Positions 26,023 to 34,364 of a stretch of DNA of 39,743 nt are shown here, in pieces. The translations under genes and the position numbers were made by a program. Every line of letters starts with the position of its first letter. The first letter of the stretch is position 1. This DNA comes from Xanthomarina sp035306705. GTDB taxonomy: Bacteria > Bacteroidota > Bacteroidia > Flavobacteriales > Flavobacteriaceae. The notes beneath the pieces were generated by a model. That model had not been told where the DNA came from. It made no database searches and saw nothing but the letters and a program-made list of their open reading frames with translations. Location of the stretch: assembly GCF_035306705.1 (NCBI RefSeq), contig NZ_DATGNO010000141.1:1-39743 (forward strand). The letters run 5' to 3'.

Positions 26023-27189
26023 TTACCGAATATCCTCAAAAAATGGTGTATGTCTTTCTTTAACACAGGTTGCCGCATACAGATAATTTGAAGCACTCCA
26101 AGTTTGCCAATCTTGACCCATGGGTTGTCCGGTTTGGGCTTTATACCATTCGTTAAAGCTAAACTCTAGTGTTTTATTTCTACCTTTTTTGATGAGTTTG
26201 GTTAATGCCAATAGTTTTTTTTCGGCCAATTCAAATTCTTTAATAGCAACTAAAGCTGCAATATAAAATCCACTAATAAATGGCCATATACCACCATTAT
26301 GATAATCTCCAGGCATATTATAATCGTAATATCTCGACTTCCAATCCACATCTTCGGGCTGGATAAAAGGGAAGAAATTTGGCGTCAAATCGCGTGCTAA
26401 ATCCTTTGTCCAGGTCATTGATTCGCATTCATCTTCAATCCATTTTACCAGGTTCTTGGCCTTTTTAGCCGAGGCTAATCCCGATAGAATTGCAAGGCTG
26501 TTGCCCAATAAATCAAATCGATCACTACTGTACACTTTGTAGGACCATAAGGCATAATAAGGTTTGTTCTCTATGGCGAGTCCTTCATGCAAAACTTTTT
26601 TTGAAATATCTGATGCATGCGTAGGTTGGTTTATGGAAGTTCCCAGGTTTTTGGCACTTTCTTCTTTTTTCAATAATTTAAAAGCGGTGTAAGTTAAACT
26701 ATTAACAAACAGACCATAACCTAAAACCCATTGCTCATCGCGCCAATCGCTTGTTGGTTGCTGAGCTATTAAATAATGATTGGTTGGACATTGATATGCC
26801 ATCCATAGCAGGGCTTTATTAACCGCATCTTCTAAAAAAATTGGGTTGTCTAACACTTTTCTAAAAACACCCACGGCCATCAAAAATACTGGTGTGGTAT
26901 CGCTAGACCCCAAATTGTTTTTATCGTGGACAAGAGAAGGAATCTGGCCGTTTTCAGATTGATTTTTGGCAAGAGTTTCTAAAACCATACGCATGCTCTC
27001 AATTAAAACAGCGTTTTTAGATACTGCAATTCCCAATACAGAAATTGAAAGATCTCTAGTGTAAGGTTCAGGATATCCCCAGCCAGCAGTCCTAGGCAAA
27101 TTCATAAACGGACCTTTGGAATTGTGCAACAAAACTTCCAAGGCCGCTTTTTCTGCAGATTCAATTAAATTTTGATCATTTGAAGTCAT
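26023..27189 (-). CDS. GH100/GH63-like (alpha/alpha)6-barrel glycoside hydrolase
   Basis: A 388-residue cytosolic protein. Signatures resemble alkaline/neutral invertases and related amylo-glucosidase or mannosylglycerate-hydrolase barrels: YTRDLSISVLG (43-53), SDWRDEQWVLGYG (147-159; D148 is a candidate acid), YHNGGIWPFISGFY (296-309), FNEWYKAQTGQPMG (345-358; E347 is a candidate base) and QTWSASNYLYAA (362-373). The barrel fold is well supported; the substrate (sucrose, mannosylglycerate or an internal oligosaccharide) is not. It starts 6 bases after the stop of the GT4 gene and is surely in the same transcript. Confidence 0.75.
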   Translation of the reverse strand: MTSNDQNLIESAEKAALEVLLHNSKGPFMNLPRTAGWGYPEPYTRDLSISVLGIAVSKNAVLIESMRMVLETLAKNQSENGQIPSLVHDKNNLGSSDTTPVFLMAVGVFRKVLDNPIFLEDAVNKALLWMAYQCPTNHYLIAQQPTSDWRDEQWVLGYGLFVNSLTYTAFKLLKKEESAKNLGTSINQPTHASDISKKVLHEGLAIENKPYYALWSYKVYSSDRFDLLGNSLAILSGLASAKKAKNLVKWIEDECESMTWTKDLARDLTPNFFPFIQPEDVDWKSRYYDYNMPGDYHNGGIWPFISGFYIAALVAIKEFELAEKKLLALTKLIKKGRNKTLEFSFNEWYKAQTGQPMGQDWQTWSASNYLYAATCVKERHTPFFEDIR

Positions 27190-27195
27190 CTTTAC

Positions 27196-28338
27196 TTAAT
27201 TAATTTCCAGCTTATCCTGGATAATATTTATAAATTTTTGAGCTACCACACGGTAATCAAAATGAGCTATGACATGTTTTCTAGCTTCTATACCCATATC
27301 CATCCGAAGTTTTTCATTGTTCATGAGTTTGATTAAGTACTTAGCAATATCCTGTACATTTGCCCGGTAATCTACAGTTCTAGGAACATCAAATTCTATT
27401 TTATGATTGTTTTCAAAGCCAGATTCTTCTCCCAAAATAACCTCCTTCACAACAATTTTTTGAGCCACTTCAGCCAAAAATGCTGTTTTTTCATGTATTA
27501 GGGTATCAAGCATACCCATCGCTTTTATTCCAATAACAGGTTTTCCACAAGCTCCTGCTTCTACTTGAGGCATTCCAAAGCCTTCAAGTCTAGATGGTGC
27601 AGCATAGATGTCGCACGCGCCAATTAAATAAGGCATAAAGTTTCTGGAAATTGTATTGGTGGCGTAGGTGATGTTTTTTTCTAGCCCTAATCGGGTAGCC
27701 ATTTCCAAATCTAAAAGATTTTGGGCCTTTGTTCTGGGTTGTGGCCATACCTTACATACATATTTCCAGTCGGGAGCCTTTGTATCGATTATTGCTAAGG
27801 CCTGCATAACCTCTTGGGCTCCCTTTGATGCAGCATCGCCACCTACAGTAAGAACCATTAACTGATCTGGCGAAATACCCAATGACTCTCGAACGGCACT
27901 TATTTTGGGATCATTTTTTTCAAAAGGAATAAAAGAAGTCGTATCGCAGCCAACTGGAAGAACTTCTATGTTTTTAGCATTTATGCCGTCTCTAACATAC
28001 ATGTCTTTTACCCAATTGGATGTTACTAGAATAAGTGGAAGTTCGTTTAATACTTCTTGATAATTAGCAATATATCCATCTGCTACGAGCCATGGTACAG
28101 CCCTAATACCATAGCGTTGTGGATGAAGTACAAGTTGAGGCGTATGGCCCCAATATCCCACGCCAACAACAACATCGGGTTCAAACCAACGATAATACCA
28201 TTCTTTTTCTTGTGCCGATTCAAAATGAGCGGCGTGGCAGTCTATTCCTAATTCTCGGAGGCCTCGAAAAAGTAAATCTCCTTGGGTAGCGAGTCCACCA
28301 GGAGAAGGTGGGTAATCATAAAGAATTAACACTTTCAT
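27196..28338 (-). CDS. GT4-family glycosyltransferase
   Basis: A 380-residue GT-B enzyme. The N-terminal domain opens with LILYDYPPSPGGLATQGDLL. The C-terminal nucleotide-sugar domain has LTVGGDAASKGAQEVMQAL and the retaining-GT4 acidic motif in PSRLEGFGMPQVEAGACGKP. Donor and acceptor are unknown. It lies 22 bases after the PIG-L gene and 6 bases before the GH100-like gene, an arrangement fitting one glycoside pathway. Confidence 0.88.
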   Translation of the reverse strand: MKVLILYDYPPSPGGLATQGDLLFRGLRELGIDCHAAHFESAQEKEWYYRWFEPDVVVGVGYWGHTPQLVLHPQRYGIRAVPWLVADGYIANYQEVLNELPLILVTSNWVKDMYVRDGINAKNIEVLPVGCDTTSFIPFEKNDPKISAVRESLGISPDQLMVLTVGGDAASKGAQEVMQALAIIDTKAPDWKYVCKVWPQPRTKAQNLLDLEMATRLGLEKNITYATNTISRNFMPYLIGACDIYAAPSRLEGFGMPQVEAGACGKPVIGIKAMGMLDTLIHEKTAFLAEVAQKIVVKEVILGEESGFENNHKIEFDVPRTVDYRANVQDIAKYLIKLMNNEKLRMDMGIEARKHVIAHFDYRVVAQKFINIIQDKLEIN

Positions 28339-28360
28339 AGGAGAATGCTTTAGCGATTTT

Positions 28361-29044
28361 TCAATTAATTGATCTTTGCTTAATCCACTTACGAGCTTCT
28401 ATTGGGCTTTTAAACTCCCAAAAGGCTTCAGTTTTTGGTGTTGTTTTGGCTTCAAATCCAGTTTTTTCAAAACCGTACACTTCCGTAATTATTCGGTATT
28501 TTTCTTCCCATATGTTTTTAGGAAGTTTTTGGTAAATGCTTACGCCTTTTATGGCTTTTGGATAATAGGTCTTGTTGCCATCTTCAAATGCGAAAATCCA
28601 GAGTTCCTTGGAAGTAATTTTTTTATCGTTCCACAGCTCTATAACCGCTAGACCAATTTCTTCATGGCGTAAATGTCTAGTGTATTCGCCATAAGGACTG
28701 TGGGTTAAAATAAGGTCAAAATGCTGTTTTGGTAGTAAAGCTAAAATTGCTTTTTCTACTTCCTTTTTATCTAAAGGTGTTTGTTCTGGACCATCGTCTA
28801 AATTACCCATAGCTCCTTTTGCCTTAAAAGTTTTAAGGGCTTTTTTAAATTTAGGTGCACGATCTGGATCATATTTTCTGCATAAACAAGCAATAAACCA
28901 TTTGCATTCAGGGTGTTGCAGAATGGTTCCGCCGCACCATAAGGTTTCATCATCCGGATGAGCTACGATAACAGCGATACTTTTTTTTTCATTTTTAATG
29001 TATAGGTCCTCATCCATTGTTTTTTTATCTTTCAGGTTAAGCAA
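28361..29044 (-). CDS. PIG-L/LmbE-family deacetylase
   Basis: A 227-residue zinc-dependent deacetylase-like protein. The metal motif AHPDDETLWCGG starts at residue 28, and the second zinc region is HSPYGEYTRHLRHEEIG. The family removes N-acetyl groups from amino sugars (GlcNAc-inositol, GlcNAc-malate, GlcNAc-PI). It lacks the AHPDDVELGCGGT context of bacillithiol BshB1, so it is not called that. M10 (29017) is an alternative start. It begins 2 bases after the cupin gene stop, inside the glycan operon next to a GT4 gene, which suggests an amino-sugar intermediate. Confidence 0.85.
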   Translation of the reverse strand: MLNLKDKKTMDEDLYIKNEKKSIAVIVAHPDDETLWCGGTILQHPECKWFIACLCRKYDPDRAPKFKKALKTFKAKGAMGNLDDGPEQTPLDKKEVEKAILALLPKQHFDLILTHSPYGEYTRHLRHEEIGLAVIELWNDKKITSKELWIFAFEDGNKTYYPKAIKGVSIYQKLPKNIWEEKYRIITEVYGFEKTGFEAKTTPKTEAFWEFKSPIEARKWIKQRSIN

Positions 29045-29046
29045 GG

Positions 29047-29385
29047 TTATTCATAACCACTTTTAATTATTGTAGAAATCATTTTAAACCGCACATTTGC
29101 TTTGAAAGAATTTTTAGAATGTGCTGGAATAACAATAGACTCTCCCGTTTCTAAGATGAAAAAATGATGATCGATTAAAATTTCGGCGCGACCTTCTATG
29201 ATTTGAATTAATGTATCAAAAGGTGATATTTTCTCTGGTAGATATTCACCTAAATCAAAAGAAATAGCCATTACATTTCCAGTGGGTTTTTTTAGAATGG
29301 TTTTCATTACCACCGCGTTTGGAACATAATCAATAAGCTCTATAATTAGAAAGGGCTTCGATTTCTCAACATCTGCATTTTTCAC
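29047..29385 (-). CDS. Small cupin-domain protein
   Basis: A 112-residue single-domain cupin. The central barrel carries LIQIIEGRAEILIDHHFFILETGESIVIPAHSKN split over the two conserved cupin motifs, with weak metal-ligand conservation (the usual G-x5-H-x-H is not complete). Such proteins bind sugars or metals or act as small isomerases or sensors. It is the first gene of the operon that continues into PIG-L, GT4 and GH100-like genes and has the conserved promoter motif upstream at 29447-29512. Confidence 0.8.
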   Translation of the reverse strand: MKNADVEKSKPFLIIELIDYVPNAVVMKTILKKPTGNVMAISFDLGEYLPEKISPFDTLIQIIEGRAEILIDHHFFILETGESIVIPAHSKNSFKANVRFKMISTIIKSGYE

Positions 29386-29446
29386 GATTATAATTTTATA
29401 AAAAGTGATTTATAAGAGAGCTAAAATTTTTATTAAATTCAGAACT

Positions 29447-29512
29447 TAAAGTTGAGTTATTTTTAGAAAAATAATATTACATTGGAAATATTAAGATTTA
29501 CAGTATTCCCAT
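29447..29512 (-). promoter_or_regulatory. Conserved island promoter, copy 3 (cupin-glycan operon)
   Basis: On the minus strand ATGGGAATACTGTAAATC (29495-29512) matches the 20-bp motif found upstream of the aldolase and NDH-2 genes. A -7-like CAACTTTA (29447-29454) starts 58 bases after the motif start, against 57 in the other copies. The cupin start codon is about 60 bases further on. The motif probably binds a regulator controlling the operon. Confidence 0.65.
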
Positions 29513-29530
29513 ATTAGATTTAAAATTCTT

Positions 29531-29572
29531 TTAAAAATATAAAAAGCCTCATGGTTTTAAATAAGGAGGCTT
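29531..29572 (-). terminator. Rho-independent terminator of the AraC-type gene
   Basis: On the minus strand AAGCCTC (29566-29572) pairs with GAGGCTT (29544-29550) and is followed by TTTATATTTTT. It lies 30 bases after the regulator stop codon and insulates the cupin operon from it. Confidence 0.8.
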
Positions 29573-29602
29573 AGGTTAGAAAACTTTTGATTTTTACTAA
29601 GT

Positions 29603-30163
29603 TTACAGATCTTCTATATTTCTTAAACGTTTCTTTTTCATTTTTTTAAAATGGGTAGGAGTAAGTCCAGTTACTTTTTTAAACTGATTTGATAAATGTG
29701 CGACACTACTATAATGAAGCTTATAGGAGATTTCTGTGAGGTTCAATTCGCCATAAACCAAAAGTTCTTTTGCACGTTCAATTTTGTTGACAATAATATA
29801 CTGTTGAATAGTAATTCCTTTTACTTCTGAAAATGTATTCGCCAAATAGGTGTAATCATAATTTAGCTTTTCACTTATATAATCTGAATAGTTTACTTGT
29901 GGTAATTCATCAGAATAATGAATCATTTCAATAATTACTGCCTTTACTTTTTCAATAATAATATTCCGTCTGTCGTCAAGAAGTTCAAGTCCAAATATTT
30001 TCAGGTTTTTACGTAAAAGTTCTGTTTGGGAATCTGTTATATTCTCCTTAATTTCAATTGTTCCCAGATCTACGTTTAGATAATGTAAACCCAATTTTTC
30101 CAGCTCTTGCTTTACTATAATTTTACATCTCAAACTCACCATGTATTTGATATATATAAACAT
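29603..30163 (-). CDS. AraC-family transcriptional regulator with small N-terminal domain
   Basis: A 186-residue regulator. Residues about 85-178 form the double helix-turn-helix of the AraC family (YTYLANTFSEVKGITIQQYI, then LNLTEISYKLHYSSVAHLSN and QFKKVTGLTPTHFKKMKKKR). Residues 1-70 form a ferredoxin-like fold resembling heavy-metal-associated domains but without a CxxC metal site; C13 is the only cysteine near that position. M8 (30142) is an alternative start; the longer form is kept because homologous proteins commonly begin with a short KLYIKYMVS-like lead. It is a good candidate for the regulator of the conserved promoter motif in this island. Confidence 0.88.
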   Translation of the reverse strand: MFIYIKYMVSLRCKIIVKQELEKLGLHYLNVDLGTIEIKENITDSQTELLRKNLKIFGLELLDDRRNIIIEKVKAVIIEMIHYSDELPQVNYSDYISEKLNYDYTYLANTFSEVKGITIQQYIIVNKIERAKELLVYGELNLTEISYKLHYSSVAHLSNQFKKVTGLTPTHFKKMKKKRLRNIEDL

Positions 30164-30555
30164 TTTATTTTTGAATTAGTTTTTTTAAGCAATAGGAACA
30201 AAATGGGTATTACCATGTGATTTATATAACTATTTATTGAAATCGTATAAAAATTACAGGGAAATATTTCATTATCTTTTGATGTTACTTAATTGCACGG
30301 AATATAAAATTAGGAATTGGCTTATAGAAAATAAGATGGTTATTCCTCCATTTATTTTTAATTGAGCTATGAAAAATTACAATAATTTTGTGGAAACATC
30401 AAATTATTTTAAAAACTAAAACATTTCTAATATTGATTAGGTTTAAATTCTAATCATCATTTTTTTTTATAACCGTAACTAATAATGATATAGGACACTT
30501 ATCAAATAATTACTGAATTAGTAAATTAAGTACTTAAACATAAACCTAAAATTGA
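30164..30555. other. Divergent intergenic region between the regulator and rpe
   Basis: A 392-base AT-rich region with no credible gene. It must hold the promoters of the AraC-type gene and rpe. The only clear structure is the terminator-like hairpin at 30434-30469. A GTGGAAACATCAAATTAT near 30390 is a poor match to the island motif and is not counted. Confidence 0.6.
30434..30469 (+). terminator. Terminator-like hairpin upstream of rpe
   Basis: TGATTAG (30434-30440) pairs perfectly with CTAATCA (30450-30456), followed by TCA and nine T. No plus-strand gene precedes it, so it may be a leader attenuator or the end of a small RNA. Confidence 0.5.
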
Positions 30556-31209
30556 ATGGCACACCTTATAGCTCCATCTATTCTAGCAGGCGATTTTGCT
30601 AATCTTAAAAAGGATATCGAAATGCTTAATAAAAGTGAGGCCGATTGGATTCACGTCGATATTATGGATGGTGTTTTTGTGCCAAATATTTCATTTGGTT
30701 TTCCTGTGTTAGCTGCCATAAATCGATTTGCTTTAAAACCTCTTGACGTACATTTGATGATTATTAAGCCAGAAAGATACATCAGCCGGTTTAAAGAAGT
30801 TGGAGCCAACCATTTAATAATCCACATAGAAGCCTGTACACATCTGCACAGTACCATTCAGGCAATCAGGAAAGAAGAGATGGGAATTGGCGTTGCTCTC
30901 AACCCACATACGGCCGTAAACCATCTAGAAGGTATTATCGATGATATAGACCAGGTCCTAATAATGTCTGTTAACCCTGGGTTTGGAGGACAGAAATTTA
31001 TAGATTATACGTATAAAAAAATTGAACAGACGCGTAATCTAATAAATAAAACTGGTTCAAAAGCTCGGATAGAAGTGGATGGCGGTGTCGATCTCTCGAA
31101 TGCATCCAAACTCATTGATCTTGGTGCTGACATATTGGTCGCGGGGAGTTCTATTTTTGGATCGGCTAATCCCACTAAGACCATTACGGCATTAAAAAGA
31201 TTAGGATAA
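30556..31209 (+). CDS. rpe: Ribulose-phosphate 3-epimerase
   Basis: A 217-residue TIM-barrel enzyme interconverting ribulose 5-phosphate and xylulose 5-phosphate. It keeps IAPSILAGDFANL, the metal and catalytic WIHVDIMDGVFVPNISFG, LDVHLMI (H and D ligands), HIEAC, VNPGFGGQKF (flexible loop), EVDGGVD and LVAGSSIFG. All active-site positions of the family are present. It opens the run of pentose-phosphate genes that continues with transketolase, rpiB and transaldolase later in the island. Confidence 0.97.
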   Translation: MAHLIAPSILAGDFANLKKDIEMLNKSEADWIHVDIMDGVFVPNISFGFPVLAAINRFALKPLDVHLMIIKPERYISRFKEVGANHLIIHIEACTHLHSTIQAIRKEEMGIGVALNPHTAVNHLEGIIDDIDQVLIMSVNPGFGGQKFIDYTYKKIEQTRNLINKTGSKARIEVDGGVDLSNASKLIDLGADILVAGSSIFGSANPTKTITALKRLG

Positions 31210-31266
31210 TGAGTTTTTTCCATAACCATTCCTAACCTGAAATTCTTATCCTCAACTATTATCCAA

Positions 31267-31331
31267 GTGGGAATAATGTAAATTATAAATCGCAGTTTAT
31301 AAAACTTCCAGTAAATAGAATCTTAACTTTA
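31267..31331 (+). promoter_or_regulatory. Conserved island promoter, copy 1 (aldolase gene)
   Basis: GTGGGAATAATGTAAATTAT (31267-31286) is identical to 34365-34384. A -7-like TAACTTTA (31324-31331) starts exactly 57 bases after the motif start in both copies, and about three quarters of the intervening bases agree without gaps. There is no -33 TTG at the expected place, which fits an activator-dependent promoter. The aldolase start is 62 bases further on. Confidence 0.75.
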
Positions 31332-31393
31332 TTATCCGTTGAACTACTAAGCTTGAATAAATTATTTGCGTTGGTTTAACAACCTTATTTTAC

Positions 31394-32428
31394 ATGATTC
31401 TCATGGACAAACAGATCTTAAAAGACACAATCAAACAAGTTTTCTCCAATGGAAAAGGCATCCTTGCTATGGACGAAAGCAATCCCACCTGCAACAAACG
31501 TTTTGCAGCGAACGGAATTCCTGAAACAGAGGAAATGCGAAGAAAATATCGTCAGTTAATTGTTTCTACTCCGGGCTTGAATGAAAGCATAGGAGGGGCT
31601 ATTTTAAGTGATGAAACCATTCGTCAAAAAACAGATGATGGTCAACCCATGGCAGATTTATTGACGCACGCAGGAATTATTCCCGGAATAAAAGTGGATA
31701 TGAGCACCACCTCCCTCTCTGGTTTTCCCAATGAAAAGATTACCGAGGGTCTTGATGGTTTACGCGAGCGATTGGCAGAGTATAAAAAAGTGGGCGCACG
31801 CTTTGCAAAATGGCGCGCCGTAATTACTATTGGAAACGACATTCCCACACGAGCCTGCATAAAAGCTAATGTTAATGCGTTAACCATGTACGCAACATTG
31901 TGTCAAGAAGCTGATATTGTACCCATTGTAGAACCTGAAATCTTGATGGACGGAAATCATTCTATGCAACGATGTTATGAGGTGACAGAAGAGGTTTTGA
32001 AAACGCTCTTTTATCATTTGTATGAATTTAAAGTCGATTTCGAAGGCATGATCTTAAAACCTAATATGGTAATTGCAGGAAAGGAAAGTGAGGAAAGAAA
32101 CAGTGTTGATGCAGTAGCCCAAGCCACCGCGAATTGTTTATTGGCATCAGTTCCCGCTACCGTCCCGGCCATTGCTTTTTTATCTGGTGGACAATCTCCT
32201 CAAAAAGCATGTGAACATCTAAATGCTATCAATAAAAACTTTAAGGATCAATTACCTTGGATCGTTGCATTTTCATTTGCTAGAGCTATTCAACAACCTT
32301 GTTTGGATGCATGGAAAGGAAGAGACAGCAATATTGAATTCGCGCAAAAATTACTCTATCACCGCGCAAAACTTAGTACTGTGGCACGTTTGGGTACATA
32401 CAATTCTAAAATGGAGGACTTGCGCTGA
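31394..32428 (+). CDS. Class I fructose-bisphosphate aldolase (eukaryote-like)
   Basis: A 344-residue Schiff-base aldolase that splits fructose 1,6-bisphosphate to the triose phosphates and can also join erythrose 4-phosphate to DHAP. Catalytic residues are visible: D27 in LAMDES, K100 in PGIKVD, K139 in FAKWRAV, E180 and E182 in PIVEPEI, and the Schiff-base K222 in GMILKPNMV. This is the class I type familiar from animals and plants rather than the class II metal enzyme common in bacteria. M4 (31403) is an equally good start. It follows the conserved promoter motif directly. Confidence 0.96.
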   Translation: MILMDKQILKDTIKQVFSNGKGILAMDESNPTCNKRFAANGIPETEEMRRKYRQLIVSTPGLNESIGGAILSDETIRQKTDDGQPMADLLTHAGIIPGIKVDMSTTSLSGFPNEKITEGLDGLRERLAEYKKVGARFAKWRAVITIGNDIPTRACIKANVNALTMYATLCQEADIVPIVEPEILMDGNHSMQRCYEVTEEVLKTLFYHLYEFKVDFEGMILKPNMVIAGKESEERNSVDAVAQATANCLLASVPATVPAIAFLSGGQSPQKACEHLNAINKNFKDQLPWIVAFSFARAIQQPCLDAWKGRDSNIEFAQKLLYHRAKLSTVARLGTYNSKMEDLR

Positions 32429-32615
32429 AAATTTCATAATTATTAAAATGAAAAACTCTGTTGGCAAAATTAAAAATGTTAGTTATAAACTTCATAATAG
32501 GTCAAAATAGAAGGAGCTTTTAAATTAGGGAAATAGTAAACAGAGGAAATACTTTCATTTCATAATAATTGAAACATAAAACTTTAAATGAATTTAAACT
32601 TTATATATAAAAAAA

Positions 32616-33092
32616 ATGAAAAAGATAAACATCGGGATTTCCGATAAAAACAGACAGGTAATTGCAGACCAATTATCAAAAATACTGGCAGATGAATTTC
32701 TTCTTTATTCCAAAACACTCAATGCACATTGGAATATTGAAGGACCAGATTTCCATGCAGTACACTTATATTTGGAGAAACTGTATAATGAGCAACAAGA
32801 AATTGTCGATACTGTAGCCGAAAAAATACGTGTTTTAGGACATTTTGTACCAGCGCAATTAAAGAAGTATCTTGAACTAACACATCTTTCAGAGAAATCT
32901 TTAGATAAGAACGATAGCAAAACTCTTTTTTCGGAATTATTGGAAGACCACGAAAGTATTATTATTTTTTTAAGAGAAAATATTACACCTATAGCAGATA
33001 AATTGAAAGCAGAAGGTATCAGCGACTACATTACCGGTCTGATGGAGTATCATGAAAAAACTGCTTGGATGCTACGGTCTCATTTAAAGTAG
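32616..33092 (+). CDS. dps: Dps/ferritin-like DNA-protection protein
   Basis: A 158-residue four-helix protein that assembles into dodecamers, oxidises Fe(II) with peroxide and stores iron, protecting DNA in stressed or starved cells. Inter-subunit ferroxidase residues are present: H38 in NAHWNIEGPDF, H50 in FHAVHLYL, D65 in EIVDTVAEK and E69. The C terminus has GLMEYHEKTAWMLRSHL. Length is typical and the N-terminal DNA-binding tail is short. A weak island-type motif, AGGGAAATAGTAAAC, lies near 32526-32540, upstream of a -7-like AAACTTTA. Confidence 0.94.
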   Translation: MKKINIGISDKNRQVIADQLSKILADEFLLYSKTLNAHWNIEGPDFHAVHLYLEKLYNEQQEIVDTVAEKIRVLGHFVPAQLKKYLELTHLSEKSLDKNDSKTLFSELLEDHESIIIFLRENITPIADKLKAEGISDYITGLMEYHEKTAWMLRSHLK

Positions 33093-33240
33093 AAAATGAT
33101 AAATTATAAGATTGAGAATTATTCATTTAACAAGAATGCAGATTAGTTGTCGATTACAAACCCTATATCCAAATACAAGGAGATAAATAATTGGGCAAAC
33201 ATTTTAGTATACATGACGAGTTTATATAAGATGAATTATT

Positions 33241-34332
33241 ATGCTGACAAATCGCAAACAAGAAGATGGAAATAAGCCTGTGCGGTTAAATCACTCGTTT
33301 GGTGGAATAGCAGATTTATCCCCGTCTTATTTTGCAATGGTTATGGCAACAGGCATTGTATCTGTTGCAGCCCATTTATACAATTACACCCTTCTTTCCT
33401 GGTCATTATTTTATATTAACATTATTGCCTATATCGTTATTTGTGTTTTGTTCCTTGGCCGATTTATTTTCTACAAAAAGGAATTCATATCCGATTTCAG
33501 GGACGATGAAAAAAACATGGGATTTCTTTCTTTTGTAGCCGCTAGCTGTATCCTCGGAAGTCAATTTGTTTTGATAGCAGACAATTATCAGATAGGAATT
33601 TATTTTTTAATTCTAGGTTTAGCCTCAGGTATAATTTTCACCTATTTATTGTTAGCTATTCTTATAGAAAAGCGCAACAAGCCTTCCTTACAAGCCATCA
33701 ACGGCTCTTGGCTGTTACTAGTTGTAGCTATGCAGGCAGTTTCCGTATTGAGTGCACAATTGGAGGCATTCCTTCCTTTTCCTCAGGACGAAGTGCTTTT
33801 TTTCTCTCTTATGTTGTTTTTGTGCGGCAGTATATTTTATATCATAATAATAACCTTAATTGTATATCGTCTCATTTTTTTTAAACTGCAAGCCGAAAAC
33901 TTTAGCCCTTCTTACTGGATAAATATGGGGGCGGATGCCATTACCGTTTTAGCAGGGTCAACTTTGATTCTCTACGCTCATAAATGGCAGGTCTTAAGTG
34001 ATTTGCTCTCCTTTCTCAAAGGCTATACTTTGTTGTTTTGGGCTATAGGAACTTGGTGGATACCACTTATAGTTATTTTGGGTTTATGGCGGCATATCAC
34101 TAAAAAAATACCATTGAGATATCATTCGCAGTATTGGGAAATAATATTTCCTCTAGGCATGTACACCGTTTGTACGGTTTATTTGGCACAAGCCATTGAC
34201 TTGCCATTTCTTAAGGGCATTTCTTCTGTATTTGTGTTTTTTGCCATCGCTGGGTGGACAATGGTTTTTATATCTCTACTGTATTCTATGGCGTTTAAAG
34301 CCAAACAAAAAGGAGATCTAAAATCAAATTAG
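33241..34332 (+). CDS. TDT-family transporter (TehA/SLAC1 type)
   Basis: A 363-residue integral inner-membrane protein with about ten hydrophobic helices. The first segment carries the family start, LSPSYFAMVMATGIVSVAAH. Members include TehA, the malic acid permease Mae1 and plant SLAC1 anion channels; others move tellurite, sulfite or organic acids. The substrate cannot be read from sequence. It lies between dps and the NDH-2 gene and may be cotranscribed with dps (148-base gap). Confidence 0.87.
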   Translation: MLTNRKQEDGNKPVRLNHSFGGIADLSPSYFAMVMATGIVSVAAHLYNYTLLSWSLFYINIIAYIVICVLFLGRFIFYKKEFISDFRDDEKNMGFLSFVAASCILGSQFVLIADNYQIGIYFLILGLASGIIFTYLLLAILIEKRNKPSLQAINGSWLLLVVAMQAVSVLSAQLEAFLPFPQDEVLFFSLMLFLCGSIFYIIIITLIVYRLIFFKLQAENFSPSYWINMGADAITVLAGSTLILYAHKWQVLSDLLSFLKGYTLLFWAIGTWWIPLIVILGLWRHITKKIPLRYHSQYWEIIFPLGMYTVCTVYLAQAIDLPFLKGISSVFVFFAIAGWTMVFISLLYSMAFKAKQKGDLKSN

Positions 34333-34364
34333 ACCCTCCAATATACAGGTGCGGTATATTTCGG

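Noticed and set aside
28361..29044. Bacillithiol deacetylase BshB1 with the adjacent GT4 as BshA
   Set aside because: The PIG-L protein lacks the BshB1 sequence context and the GT4 does not show BshA-specific features. No BshC-like gene is present.
32448..32510. A 20-codon open frame between the aldolase and dps genes
   Set aside because: Too short, no evident ribosome site or conserved features, and located in a non-coding gap of ordinary length.
32526..32540. A fourth copy of the island promoter motif upstream of dps
   Set aside because: AGGGAAATAGTAAAC needs two deletions to align with the motif and its distance to the -7-like box is about four bases off. It is kept only as a weak possibility.
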